From Deinandra increscens subsp. villosa (taxonomy: Eukaryota; Streptophyta; Magnoliopsida; Asterales; Asteraceae), in the NCBI GenBank assembly GCA_039602395.1, contig JBCNJP010000008.1:68225095-68289094 (forward strand): DNA of 64,000 nucleotides, written 5' to 3'. The notes below the pieces were generated by a model. The model was given only the letters and a program-made list of their open reading frames with translations, did no database searches and was not told the DNA's origin. Shown in pieces: positions 23,988 through 36,484 of this stretch. The first letter of the stretch is position 1. Each line of letters starts with the position of its first letter. A program made the translations under genes and the position numbers.

Positions 23988-24867
23988 GCAAAAAGTAACC
24001 TAACTTTACCTATAGATATAGTAAGTCGGGTGTCAAATCCACGAGGAGCATATGGTTAGATTTGTAAATTTGTTTGATTATTAATACTAAACTTAATTTA
24101 AAATTGAAATTCAACTTGGTTTGATTAAAAATAGAAAACAAGGCAGCCCCTCCAGGTTTCAGGTTCTAGGTTAACACAAAATTTAGTTAATTAATTGGGA
24201 ACCACATAGACATAGTTCTGGAAATTAGTTAAAGTAGTAATCAAAACAGATTTTTGTCATCAAACCATGTCAATCACCTAATTTGTAAGTGTCAATTCAA
24301 CCCCCTTTAGTCACCCAACCCGCTCTAGGTTTTGTCATCAACCGAACGTAATTATAAAGAGAGGACTCAAAACACACACATATTATTTAAATTCACTAAT
24401 ACATCAATCAAATTTAAATGCTTGTCATCACAGATAAAATAAGATCCAATACATAAACTAAACTGAATTAAGTGTAAAACCTATACGAACCATCAATCTG
24501 GAGGAAACTACAAAAGATTTAGCTAATCATAACGAATAGATCAAACACTGTCACTATATGTTCAATAATCAACTAAATGTTCAATCTCACCGATAAAAAT
24601 TAATAATAAACTAAATAACAAACCAAACTTGATCCCTTCTTTGAACACTCAAACCAGCGATACTCGAATTACGTACACAGCCAACGAGGCTGTCGCCTTT
24701 TTCCTCCTGCCGTCTCTCTTCCTAATGTGATTTTTTTCTTCTGATCGTATTAATTCCTTTTATCTTGCGGTCATGAATTAATACCCAAAGTTCGTTGATG
24801 ACCTAATTAATTTTCTTCACGTGGGCCCAAGCCATCTGTATTTTGTTTAGTTTTCTTGCGCAAAGCA
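23988..24867. other. Gene-free sequence
   Basis: No coding signal. The phrase gtgtcaaatccacgaggag near 24030 looks repeat-derived, but no element ends are visible. Confidence 0.4.
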
Positions 24868-24875
24868 CGTGGAAC

Positions 24876-25728
24876 TAGGGGTGTTCAACGAATCGAATTT
24901 CGAATACTCGAATTAATCGAATCGAATTACTCGAATTTCAACTTTTAAAACATGGATTCGAATTCGATTCTAATTTGAAAACTGAATCCGAATCGAATCG
25001 AGTTCGAATGAGATTATTCGAATCGATTCCGAATCAGATTCGAAGAAATTCAAAGTTATTTTAGTAAATATAAAACAAAAAATCATAGTTTAACATGGAA
25101 AATTTCAAATTATACAAAGTTTAGTTTAACGTTCAAAATATCATATCTAAAGCAATTTTGTTCAGTAATTATCATGAAAGATAACTTATCATTAAAGAAT
25201 TCAGCTTAAGTATCATAAAAAAAACACAAGATTTAGAAATTTAGTATACATCTAGACAACAAAATAGTTACAGAAGATAATATCATTAATTCATTTGAAA
25301 AATGATGATGATTGGGTGAATTCACATGATGCCAAATTTCTAGGCACAAAATAGATAATACGTGTTTTCATTAGAATATTTTAAATAGCTAAATTTTTAA
25401 AGATTTTAAATAGGTGTAAATGAGGAGTTGTCTATGAAAACTAATTTAATATATTTGTATAATCATTTATATTTGTTTATATACAAAGTAAGTGTACAGA
25501 GTATATATATGTGTGTGTATGAATATATGAATATGTCTAATTCGAATTTCGAATCGAATTTGGATTTGAGATTCAAATTCTAATTCGATTCGAAATTCGA
25601 TATCAAACATCGAACCGAATCGAATTCGAATTTGAACTTTCGAACTGAATTTCAAACCAATAATTTTCGAATCGAACCGAGTTGAATTTCGAACTTTTCG
25701 AATCCAATTCGAAAACTGAACACCCCTA
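24876..25728. mobile_element. Non-autonomous hAT element with TCGAAT subterminal repeats
   Basis: Termini taggggtgttca and its inverted copy tgaacaccccta form the TIR. The 8-bp direct repeat cgtggaac flanks it (24868-24875 and 25729-25736). The outer 150 bp at each end is packed with degenerate TCGAATTCGA-type repeats, as in hAT transposons, where the transposase binds subterminal motifs. The interior is A/T-rich, with no transposase frame. Confidence 0.88.
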
Positions 25729-25736
25729 CGTGGAAC

Positions 25737-26262
25737 ACCAGCCCATTCTTTTAATTCATTCAAACTGATATGTATGCAATTTGGTTCTTGAGAATCTTAT
25801 ATCACGTGAACTGCCCTTTTGAATTCCATGATGTTTAAACTTAGTCCATAATTTTAGTCTAATCTACAAAATCAACCCACGACTTTCTTGCTTGATCCAT
25901 TCGTTTTGGGTGTTTGTGATGTAGCTTCTCAAGCCCAATTGCAATTCACCTCCTGTCATGTTTCACGAGCAACATGATTCATTAAACATCATGAATTTTT
26001 ACTTTTTATAATATTTTCATTTTAACACAATTTGAAACTAATATTTATAAAAGATGTTATGAAACTTGATTTGTTAACACATTACGACTTAGACTCAACT
26101 TAATCACACCATTTAAGCACATTTACTATATGACACACTACACACCAAAACTACTTAAATCAATATCCTTTAAACTCAATTCGGTGTATATAGGGATTGA
26201 TTAATATAAAATAAAGTGTACATTTTAACCTCACATCAACATCTAACTTATTTGGGTTCCTC
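25737..26262. other. Gene-free sequence
   Basis: A/T-rich, no reading frame or repeat boundary recognised. Confidence 0.45.
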
Positions 26263-29010
26263 TATAACATCCCAAAACCGTTTTGGATTTAAATGAATTA
26301 TATATAGAATCGTGGGATTATTGGGGGAAATATATTTTAGGTTGTGACCAATATAAATTAATAAACGTTTTATTTAGTTACTAGATTATATGTAACGAAT
26401 AGACAAGTCATGGAAAATAAGGGGTGCTATGTGTAAAAGATATGTTAGTTGTTAAGATTCGACAAAAGGACTAAAGTGTGGAGGAGGGAGGGAGTATATA
26501 AAGTTTTCACTAAAAGATAAATGCCAGCTTTCTCTCTTGGGAGAAATACGCAGATGCGTATTCAAGAGAGGAGAAATAGGGTTCTTCCCAAATCTTGATC
26601 TTAAACTTGAAATTGAGGATGGTTCTTGGAGGTTTTCGGATTTTTATCAAGGAATTGCTTACACCTTGTGCTCTCCTTAAAGACAAATGCGATAGATTAA
26701 GCAACTTTATATGCATGCCATGTGTTCGATGAAATGTCTAAGAGAGGAATAGAGCATTTAATTTGGTGAATTGTACCAAATAAAGCATTGTGTGACACAC
26801 TTGAATGTTTTGGATTGTTAACCTATAAGATTATCAATCTAAATAATCAAGAAAACTTGTAGATGATCGTGATGATATTCAAACCATCAAGGAATGCGAA
26901 GCTTGAAGATTTGAGGTAACATTTAAGATTGTTAAATTTTGTTACAAAAGTATGCAAGCGGTATAGTTGTTTACTAGTATGAATAACTAACCAAGCTGGA
27001 ATATAAGTAGACTGACGAATGGTTTGTTTATGGTGATATATGGTTGTATAATTTGGCCGATTGGGCAAGATTGGTATCACCTAAGTGGCTAGGTGTTACT
27101 TTTCTAAGTACGTTATAGTGGGGTATGACCATAAGGGGCAATATGAATATAGGTGATATATGATGTTTTTAGTTAGATAATAGTTACAACACCATAGAGG
27201 AATATATGAAGTATGTGTTTACATGTGGAACGTTTTATGACCTGTTTGGGTAAGAATGTAATGAATGACATGTTTGGGTAGGAGGGCAATGAATGACCCA
27301 TTTGGGTAGGATTGTAATGAATGACCCGTTTGGGTAAGAATGTAATGAATAACTCGTTTGGCTATGATGGTAATAAATGACCCGTTTTGGTTAAGTGTGT
27401 ACAAGTGAAGTATATGTTAAATGAATGCGTGTAATATGACATGTTTGGGTTAAGTGTGTACAAATGAAGTATGTTAAATGAATGCATGTAATATGACCCA
27501 TTTTGGTTAAGTGTACACAAATGAATTATGTTAAATGAATGCATGTAATATGAACCATTTAGGTTAAGTGTGTACAAATGAAGTATGTTAAATGAATGCG
27601 TGTGATATGACCCGTTTGGGTTAAGTGTGTTCAAATGAAGTACGTTATATGAATGCGTGTAATGTGACATGTTTGGGTTAAGTGTGTATTAATAAACATA
27701 TTAGGTGAATGTGTGTAATGTGACCCGTTAGGGTGAGAATGATAACAACATAGGGTGTTATATTAAATGTGTGTTATGACCCGATAGAGTAATGATGGAT
27801 ACGCTAAGATGTTAGACGTAAAGCATGTTGTTTGACCCGCTTGAGGTTAAGATAAGTAACACAAGATGTTAAATTGAAGGTTTAAGGAAGGTGTAAATTG
27901 TTCTAAATTCTAATTTAAAAATAGTTGGGTGAAATAGATGATCTATGCTAGTAGCAACATCGTGATTACGTTTATGACTAAAGTTATGTGAGAATGAACT
28001 AATCGACCCGTTGGGTTAGGAGGAAATGAACCCGTATAGGTTTAAGTGTGAAATTGAAATAATCTGAGTGATCTTGGATTGGGATGAGGTAAAAAATAAC
28101 CATTAGTCTTCGGATGCACCTTCGGGTGAGTGTGTTAGCTTGGCACATGCAAATGTTGTCTAGAGGAGGTTGAACTAATCGAACGAATGCCCAATGTGGT
28201 AGAATTATAAAGTGTTTAGGTATGCTTATGTGTGTATGTGTAGGGAAACAACTCATGTTTTTACACATAAGGTATTGCTTGTATGAAAAAATGACTAAAT
28301 TGAATCATTAGAAGGCGTGGCAGTAACAATTTGCAAGGATGGGGTTTAACGGGTCAACGGATTGGCCTACTAGAAGTGAATGATGGAATCTCTAAAGTGA
28401 GAATCATGATGTAGCTATGGTAGTGTTTTCAGACACTTAACCATATTAGAAATGCATGAAATTAAGTGGTTGCTAAGCTGGAAATGGAATGTGGGATCAG
28501 GTGGTCAAGTGGGAAAACTGCATAAAATTTTAGCTAAGTAAAAATGCAATTTGGTCGCTGGAAAAGTAGCTCAGCGTATCGCTTGGCGCAAGCTTTACAA
28601 CAAGCGCCGCTGATTTAATTAAATGATTTAGGTGGTACGCCTGGAATCTGAAGTTGATTTTTAATGCTTGTTTGTTTACTTGAGGTGTTTATTGATGGTT
28701 AAAGGATAGTATGTCATTAATACTAATGTGTTACTAATGTTAATGACATGTAGTAAGTTGGATTGACGGGTCTTGGTCGAGGATGGAGTCTTTTGGGAAC
28801 CGAACACTAATCTTCTAGAAGTTGTGGATATTTTGTGAGTATCTTGAATTATTAAGTTCCGATGCACTCTGGTAAACAATTAATGTTAAATGTAACCTTG
28901 TTTTGTAATTAGTTGGTTATAACCCGGTTTTGAGAAGTAATGTAATCAAAAATTTTATGGCCCGTATTTTTCAATTACTAAATCAGAGTTATTAGCCGAA
29001 GGGTGTTACA
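26263..29010 (+). repeat. Long Ty3-type LTR (about 2.7 kb)
   Basis: It begins tataacatccc (canonical TGTAACATCCC with one change) and ends gggtgttaca, directly followed by a primer-binding-site-like stretch. A TATA box (gtatataaagt, about 26494) lies about 230 bp in. Downstream is a tandem array of roughly 60-bp units (27225-27800). No partner LTR or coding region follows, so this is a truncated element. The start is inferred from the end-sequence resemblance. Confidence 0.65.
27225..28070 (+). repeat. Roughly 60-bp tandem array with GACCCGTTTGGGTTAAG core
   Basis: Units carry the core gacccgtttgggttaag or variants (cat, ctg or ttag in place of ccg), then gtacaaatgaagtatg and gaatgcgtgtaatat. 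Spacing is about 30 bp at the left, about 60 bp in the middle, and irregular after 27720. The core is a weak dyad (ACCC...GGGT). The array gives open frames on the minus strand, but these are by-products of the repeat. Confidence 0.8.
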
Positions 29011-29012
29011 AG

Positions 29013-29026
29013 TTAGTATCAGAGCC
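29013..29026 (+). other. Primer-binding site (tRNA-iMet type)
   Basis: ttagtatcagagcc differs by G-to-A from the usual tggtatcagagcc that pairs with the 3' end of initiator tRNA-Met. Its place three bases after the LTR end supports the LTR call and its + orientation. Confidence 0.7.
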
Positions 29027-29521
29027 ATTGTCTGAGGGATTCAAGTGTCGTGGGGGCACTTGAACTCAAACCAAGTGCTCATGGTACGAAGGGGGTGTTT
29101 GGTTCAAGGCTCAATCGCGTGACCCGGTAACTAATTTGAATAAATTTTTCTGATTGTATTGGATGTATGAAGTAATGCTTGTATAGTAATGACTACTGAT
29201 GGTGGTCAAATCTAAAGTAAGAATGCTTGATTGGGGGGGGGGGGGGGAGGAGTCAAACACAACGGTTAGTGATTTCGACACCATGTTCGTGTGCCGACGG
29301 TGATAGGTTTTATGAGGCCATATGATTGTTAGAGCGAAATGTGAATAATTCTGAAAGGTTCTTTATAAGGGACTAAGGTTCGTTTCATCCTTGCACCGCC
29401 CTCGCGCATACATGGGTGGTCATAACCAAAGCCAATTCCACTAACGCATCACTGTCGCGTCTACGCAGTGTCAAAATATTACCAACCATTTATCCCAACC
29501 ATTACTTTTAGACCGCACATG
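29027..29521. other. Leader remnant of the truncated Ty3 element
   Basis: Non-coding sequence after the primer site, including a run of 15 G (29233-29247). It leads into the second copy of the segmental duplication. The exact junction cannot be fixed because copy 1 is cut by the window edge. Confidence 0.45.
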
Positions 29522-30161
29522 CGTGAAAACCAAGTTTGTTTACATGGACATAAACACTTGAATGTATTGTTTTGCATAGGGTGCGAGTCACCAAAAGGAT
29601 CATGCATCGTCCCCCAGTCAGGTGTCACCGGTCCGACTGATGAGTTTTCGACTCCTTAAATGGTCCGCTATACACAAGATATATTTGTTCAAAAAGTTGA
29701 CAATAGACTTTTAATATAAAGAGTTTTCATAAAGTTATTAGTACACACCTTAAGATGAGCTTATAAACTCATTTCACCAACCCGTAAAAGACTTGTTTTC
29801 TCCTAGGTGAGTGTAGGAGTTTAGCCAAGCACGACTATAAAGATTTGCTTAACAGAAAATGAGTAGCTCATAAAAAAACTATAAAGAAAATCTTATTAAG
29901 TTAATATTTCTTACAAACTTGACGTCGAATGCTTAAAAGCACCGAAAACAAGTGGCTCAAAGAAAAAAACAAAGATCTAAACTACAAAAGGGAGAAAAAT
30001 ATTAAGCGGTTTGGAATGAGGACTTTGGTTGGCTTTTATAGGCAAAATCTAGACATGGGCCCCGGTCGTGCTCATCAGAGCATGGGTCGTGCTTGCCAGT
30101 AAATCCTGTAGAATCTTCGATGGGGTCAGAAGCACGGATCGTGTTAGTCAGGGGGCACGGT

Positions 30162-30667
30162 CAGGGGCGGACCTATAATAGGCCCAGGGGGTCCCCGGGG
30201 ACCCCTCAACTTCGTACGCAAAGTGAAAATTATATGAACGGTTTTAGAAATTACTATTTTCTGTGATTAGGAAGTTAATAAATATACAGTTTGATAAAAC
30301 AAGAACGAAGCTCTCAAGCAGCTTGGTGGTAAGATATTCCGCCGTAAACTTAAAGGTCGTAAGTTCGAGCCTGCTATTCTACATATTTTGTTTTTTTCCA
30401 ATTTTATTTTATTGATTTTAATGCAGTTAAGTGAGTTACTAATGCAATTAAATACACAATTAAATAAGTTAGTTATAAGGTTATCGAAGTTGCTGCCCTG
30501 TGCATTCCGTTTTCCCAATTTTGTTTTATTAATTTTAATGTAATTTTTTTATCAAGTATAAAGTAATCAATTTTATTATAATACTAATGCAATTAAATGA
30601 TACAATTAAATGACTTTGTCGAAAAAATTTGTGGACCTCCTCAAAAAAATTTCTAGTTCCGCCTCTG
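30162..30667. mobile_element. Non-autonomous hAT element in the HHO copy 2 upstream region
   Basis: Termini caggggcgga and (reverse complement) cagaggcgga. It is flanked by the perfect 8-bp direct repeat ggcacggt (30154-30161 and 30668-30675). The paralogous site 633-640 has the 8-mer once, which defines the insertion exactly. It lies about 1.2 kb upstream of the copy 2 ATG. It is 506 bp, with no transposase. Internally, tggtggtaag and ggtcgtaagttcgagcc (30329-30375) resemble tRNA A and B boxes, so a tRNA-derived piece may be nested inside. Confidence 0.95.
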
Positions 30668-31345
30668 GGCACGGTTCGTGCTTGTCAGGTTCTAGAAGAA
30701 GGCTTGTCCGGATCTAGCTGAAGTAGGGCACGGGTCATGCTTGGGTAAGCACGAGCCGTGTTCTTGGTCAAAATCACGATTCTTCAATTTTTCTTTATTT
30801 TCCTCGTTTTTTGTCTTCTTTTGTGATGTTGGCCTAAAATAAGCTGAAAACCTTAAAAGGAAACAATAACATATTGTTTTGTTAATAATTAGTTTTAATC
30901 CAAAATGTGGGTAATATTTGATATAAAATTATGTATAATTTGAAGTTCATCACGTTTTTTGAGTCTTTCTATAAAAGACTAATAGGATTTCAACCGTTTG
31001 TATTTTTTTTTAGAAACAACCAATATATTAAAAGGAGACCACTAGTAAGGAGCTAGAGGCAGAAGTTACAAGCCATAAAGAGGAAAATTACACCATACAT
31101 GCTAAGAAATACAATTTAATCTCCCCTTGTTACTAATCCAAAGAAAAGCCATGATCTTAATATTATCAACCAGAGACTTAATCATGTCGATTTTATTGTT
31201 AAAAATGCAATTGTTCCTCGCTTTCCAGATGCCCTCGGTTTTCATTTGTTTTACGCTTCATATTAAGTAGAAAATCATTCGTAGATGAAAACCAAACCGT
31301 ACCTAACATGAATACCTAGACTCAAACTAACTCAAACTAAAAAAA

Positions 31346-31376
<31 letters not shown>

Positions 31377-31894
31377 TCCTATAAAGCCAAAAGCCCATTG
31401 TTATTTAAAAAAGTATTAATCTTATCTTCAAACCATGTGTGAAGTCCGTGCCTACCCAAAGACAGGAATCACTCTCGAATATTCAAACCACTCCCAACTT
31501 TCTTTCTTTTTTACAACACCCACCTTTCCATGTTCCACATCACTCCACAACTTTCCATGCCCAACGTACAAGTAACCAAAGCATGTTCTACAACCAATTG
31601 TACAATCCAAATCTGCAAATAGACATCCCCACAAAAACCTCCACCAAAGATTCGTTTCGTACGCGACGACCCGACTTCGTCACCCAAACTTTCACACAAG
31701 AAAATTCAAGAAACAAAACAAAGACTTTTTAATTTTCCTCACTTTCTCTCTCTAGAATTATTTATATGTAAACCAAGTTTATTCCTTTTTCTGATTCTTT
31801 CTTTGGATCCTTTTATTCTTCTTCAATTCGGATCTTTCTATGCAAAATCAGAAAATCTTCCACATTTGCAGCGATTCAAGATTCCAAATTTCCA

Positions 31895-34410
31895 ATGGTT
31901 TTTGGTGATAATCCGAGTGAATTTGAAAGAATGCGGAGATGTCGAGAGTATATGAAGGGTTTGGAATCAGAAAGAAGAAAGATTCAAGTGTTTGAAAGAG
32001 AGCTTCCTCTTTGTCTTGATCTTGTTACTCAAGGTACGTTAATGGCGGTTTAGAGTGTGTGTAACAGTGTAAGTGTGTTAAATTTTGCAAATTTGCGAAC
32101 TTTTTGTGTAGATTCTTGATGGGTTTTTGTTTTTGAAATTTGGGTTTGGTTTTCTTGGAAAAATGTTGCGGATTTTGTGTATGGATTTGGATCATCTTTG
32201 TGTGTGTAAATTTGCCAAATTTCCAATCATGCAAAATTTGACATTTTTATGATCGGATCCTTGGTGGGTTTTGGTTCTTGTTCTTGGGTTTAATTTTTAT
32301 TTTATTAGATTAATAAGTTTTTGTTGGATTCTTGATGGGTTTATATATTTAAATATTTTCACAATCTTTAAATAATACTTTATCTTTTGTGTAGATTCTT
32401 GATGGGTTTTTCTCTTCTTTTCAATTTGGGTTTGGTTTTCTTGGAAAAAAATGTTACGGAATTCCTCCACTTTGGAATCATCTTTGTGTGTGCATATATA
32501 AATTTTCCAAATTTCAAATCATGCAAAATTTGACATTTTTCTTCTCGGATCCTTGGTGGGGTTTTTTTTATTCTTTTCATGGGTTTTTTTTCATGAATTT
32601 TTGAAGCTTTCTTGATAGTTTTTTAACTTTTTTTTCTAATTTAATAACTTTTTTTTATTGAATTCTTGATTTTTTTATTTTAATTTTTTTTGCAGCAATT
32701 GAAGGATGCAAACAGCAATTATCTGTAACAACATCAGATTACATCAATGGCCAATTATCTGAATGTTGTGAGCAGACATCAAGTGATGGTCCAATTTTGG
32801 AAGAATTTATCCCTATTAAAAGAACTTCATCCGCCGATGAAGATGAAGATGGGGAAGAACACCAACAATTAAACCATAAACCCAAAATTATTTCCAAGAA
32901 ATCAGATTGGCTTAAATCTGCTCAACTCTCAATTCAATCCCCAGATCCATTGGTAATTAGTCACTTCATAATCTCTAAATTCTTGAATTCCCAAATCTTG
33001 ATTTCTTTAATTTCGGTTAAAGATTCGATTTTTACACGATTTTCAGGAGTTTTCACCCAAAAAAGTTTCTGTTGTGGAGGTAAAGAGAAATGGGTGTGGT
33101 GCTTTTCATCCATTTAAGAAAGGAAAATTTTCCGGCGAAGCTCCGGCGACTGGAGCTGCGAAGTTATTAGCAGATCCGACGGCTGACGCCAGTTCCACGG
33201 CGGAGACAGGTGGTGGTTGTGGTGGAAAGAATGGTGAAGATAATGGAGATAAAGGGCAGTCGAATCGGAAAGCGAGGAGGTGCTGGTCGCCGGAGTTGCA
33301 CCGGCGGTTTCTTCAAGCTCTTCAGACTCTCGGCGGCGCACAAGGTCGGTAATTTACTATCTTGTTATATTGATAAAATATTAACCATAAGTTTTTTTTT
33401 AATGACAATTTGGATTAGTGACACAGGACATTTATCCACATATCTAATCATCTCTATTTTTAATTATGAAAAAATTTATCATAAGTAAGAAAACCTTCTG
33501 GTTTAACCTGGATTCTCAAATTTTTTTTGTCATATACGGGACTTGAAAACCTTTCAATTTTAATGTCTTTGGGTACCTTTTAGCCAATTAAGTTAGGGAT
33601 CATTGGTAAATATTAACCATAAGTAATTGTCATAATGGTTGTTGGCAATTAGGGGAAAACTTAGGTCCAAAAGGTCACAAGTTCAATCCCTAAACCTTAC
33701 AGGTTTTACTATCTGACTTCTCGTAGAGGTGGGTTTTCGCTGAAATTGGCTTAACAAGTGTTGCTGGCTCGGGCTTTCATATGAAGCTCTGTTTGCCCAT
33801 AAACTCCCTGTGGGAGTTAAGCTTTACTTGTTGATCGTTAAAAAAATATAAATATTAATTAATGTAATTTAATATTTATTATTATATAAGTTCTGATTTT
33901 GGGATTTAATTTAATTTATAGTGGCTACACCTAAACAAATTAGGGAATTGATGAAGGTTGATGGGCTTACAAATGATGAAGTAAAAAGCCATTTACAGGT
34001 TTGCAAGTTCATTATTTTAATATATACATATTTTTATTTGATAATTTTAATATATAATAAAACTCTATATTATAACTTTAATTTGACAGAAATATCGTTT
34101 GCATACAAGAAGGCCAAGTCCTACAATCCATGACAATCACGATCCACAAACACCTCAATTTATGGTAGTTGGTGGACTATGGATGCCTCCACCGGATTAC
34201 GCCACCATGGCAACCGGTTCGACCCCATCCTCCGGCACCAACAATGCCAAAGGGGTATATGCCCCGATTGCTTCTCACCCTTCATCAATGGGAGAAGCGT
34301 CCATGTCACTAAACAAAAGCGGTTCTGATGAAAAGAATGGCGGTTATGGCCATGATAATTCACCGTCAACTTCCTCATCCACACACACAACGGAATTACT
34401 GGCTTGTTGA
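31895..34410 (+). CDS. GARP/G2-like transcription factor, HHO/NIGT1 type, copy 2
   Basis: Exons 31895-32033, 32696-32952, 33047-33344, 33922-33998 and 34090-34410, with the same splice sites and phases as copy 1, giving 363 residues. Differences by eye: two extra residues in an acidic run (EDED) and Gly-Pro to Val-Thr in exon 2, one Ile/Lys change, and about six changes in the Ser-rich C-terminus (MPPPDY, TPSSG, SGSDEKN, HDNSP). Exons 3 and 4 and the GARP domain (CWSPELHRRF to SHLQKYRLH) are unchanged, which suggests both copies stay functional. Role is as for copy 1: a nuclear DNA-binding regulator, probably a repressor through the LCLDL motif. The upstream region differs by the hAT insertion and by an A-rich tract (31339-31375), so expression could differ. 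Confidence 0.93.
33617..33848 (+). mobile_element. SINE-like insertion in intron 3 of HHO copy 2
   Basis: Same element and same flanking taaatatta repeat as at 3569-3800, with scattered substitutions. Shared position shows that it predates the duplication. Confidence 0.5.
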
Positions 34411-35180
34411 GATTGCGGCGATGGTTTTTTGAGATTGCGGTGAGGGGATATCCGCTCTATTCCTTGTGGAATGTCTTTTTTGCAACAAGGCCATTTGGGA
34501 TGTTTGATTTATGTAGCTTTGTACGTTGGATTTTGTAGAAGTATTGGCAAATGTAGAGGTTAATAACATTTAGTGGGTGCATATGACACGTTTCAAGTTG
34601 AAATTAATGGGTGTAAATGTAGAAAGGACAAAGCACATGAATTGGGTTTGCTAGAAGTAAATCTTTGGTATCTATTGCTAGTGGTGTATAATATTATATT
34701 TTATAAAATTTACATCACAAATTTAAACATTTTTCTTTTTAATTTAAGTATACTATTGATATATAAAAACATTTACTTTTAAAATTTTATACTAAATTCA
34801 AATATTTACTATATTCAAACAAACTTATAGTAAAATAAAATTTCAAACATATGTGTATTACATTTAGTTTAAGACATACATACATATATATATATATATA
34901 TTATATATATATATATATTAAATTCAACAGATTTTTACTAGATTCAGTTTAAGCAATCACGTACTCAATTCACATCAAAATCAATCAAACTTCTACATAT
35001 ACATTAGAGGATTATCGAATTTATACATGTAAAAGTTTAATTTAAATCATAATTAATCAAACTTCTATATAACTGAATCATTTTTTTAATTTGAACATAA
35101 GTGTCCTTCATTTTAACGGTTAATTTGACGGATTTTTAAAGATGACCAAAATTAAGAAAAAAATGCTAAAGGTGAGATCC

Positions 35181-35300
35181 TTAAATCGTTTTTTTTTAAA
35201 TTGGATTAAAAGTGAGAAAACTAGTAAACATCAGGAAACCTTAAATCGTTTTTTTTTAAATTGGATTAAAAGTGAGAAAACTAGTAAACATCAGGAAACA
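35181..35300. repeat. 60-bp tandem duplication unique to copy 2
   Basis: Two perfect-looking units beginning ttaaatcgtttttttttaaa, period 60 bp. The paralogous site (about 6240-6300) has one unit. Confidence 0.85.
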
Positions 35301-35898
35301 TAAAGGAAGTTAACTCCATTAATTTATTTTTTTTCGCAACAAATATAATACAGTGTATTCCAAGTTTCCTTTGACATTATAATTTCCTTCTTTTCATTTT
35401 TTCTACCATGCCACATATATATCATTCAAAAGAAGTTTTATAACTACAAATGGATCATTATTGCTATTTAATATTATAAGAAATCAATAAAAATTATGCA
35501 AATAATATGAAGGAAGAATCTAATGATGTTTTGTTGTATAACTAAAGATTAGCTTAATGCTCATATTTTATGAAATAACAACATGCATTCTCCCTCATAA
35601 CCAACTTTTTTTAACAATAAAATCATCATACAAGTCATTTTAAATCATGTCATTTACAGGATTTACAGTTTTAAACTCACAACCTTTAAATTAAAAAGTT
35701 ATCACTTTATCAGCAAACAATCTCTCTCGAACTTCAACCCAACTAGCCATCTGGTCTTAGATATACACAAACAAGAAGAGTCTAGAATACACAACAAAGG
35801 TCATCCACCACCACTTTCAAAAAACAAGCAAAGTGGACAAGATGGAGAATCTTGACTATAGGGTAACCTTTCATCCTTGCTTGTTACAAGATTAATTT

Positions 35899-35951
<53 letters not shown>

Positions 35952-35952
<1 letters not shown>

Positions 35953-36300
35953 TCATGTGCATTGGTGTACGTTGGTATACACCATAGACGTATATATACT
36001 TTTAAATTGTGACATGCTGACAGACTCATGAATTTTTTTACTGTTATCACTCGAAAAAAATATTTGATCGATTGAGTCTCTAGAGTGTCAAATACATAAA
36101 TAACATAAAAAGAATTCGCAAGGTTATACATAGAAGGAGGTTGTGACGTAGCTTGTTGCCAGGCTACCCCTACGGCATTGTAATTGTTGGTTTGGAATTA
36201 ATATAAGTCGATCTTTTTGTGTTATACATATTAATCGTGATGATCTAATTTTATGTTGAAATACTTAAATGGTACTCTAGAAAGTTTAATAAGATAATTT
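35952..36300. other. Gene-free sequence right of the duplication
   Basis: No match to copy 1 and no gene seen. It starts immediately after the TA run. Confidence 0.5.
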
Positions 36301-36484
36301 AGGTGTTGTTTGTTTTTGCTTAATACATCTTCGGGGAAGGTTATGTCTGCAGGCGCGTAGACATATACCTTGAAGACTGTTTTTTTTTTCTTTTCTTATG
36401 AAAATCTTATTTAAGCTTTAAACATCTTCAAAAAAAAACCTTATAAACATTGCTTATTTCATCTTCACACTAGAACTCACAAGC

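Larger units (their letters stand above)
29522..35950 (+). repeat. Segmental duplication, copy 2
   Basis: Matches 1 to about 6930 base by base apart from insertions. The offset is 29521 at the left and 30058 at the gene, the difference being mostly the 514 bp of hAT element plus target duplication. Introns and intergenic DNA are nearly as similar as exons, so the duplication is recent. Both copies stop matching at a TA microsatellite (6900-6933 and 35903-35951). Confidence 0.95.

Noticed and set aside
27225..28070. Regular repeats considered as a CRISPR-like array
   Set aside because: Eukaryotic context, degenerate units without unique spacers of constant length, and location within an LTR.
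29233..29247. Run of 15 G as a structured signal
   Set aside because: Simple homopolymer, possibly with length error in assembly. Nothing around it suggests a function.
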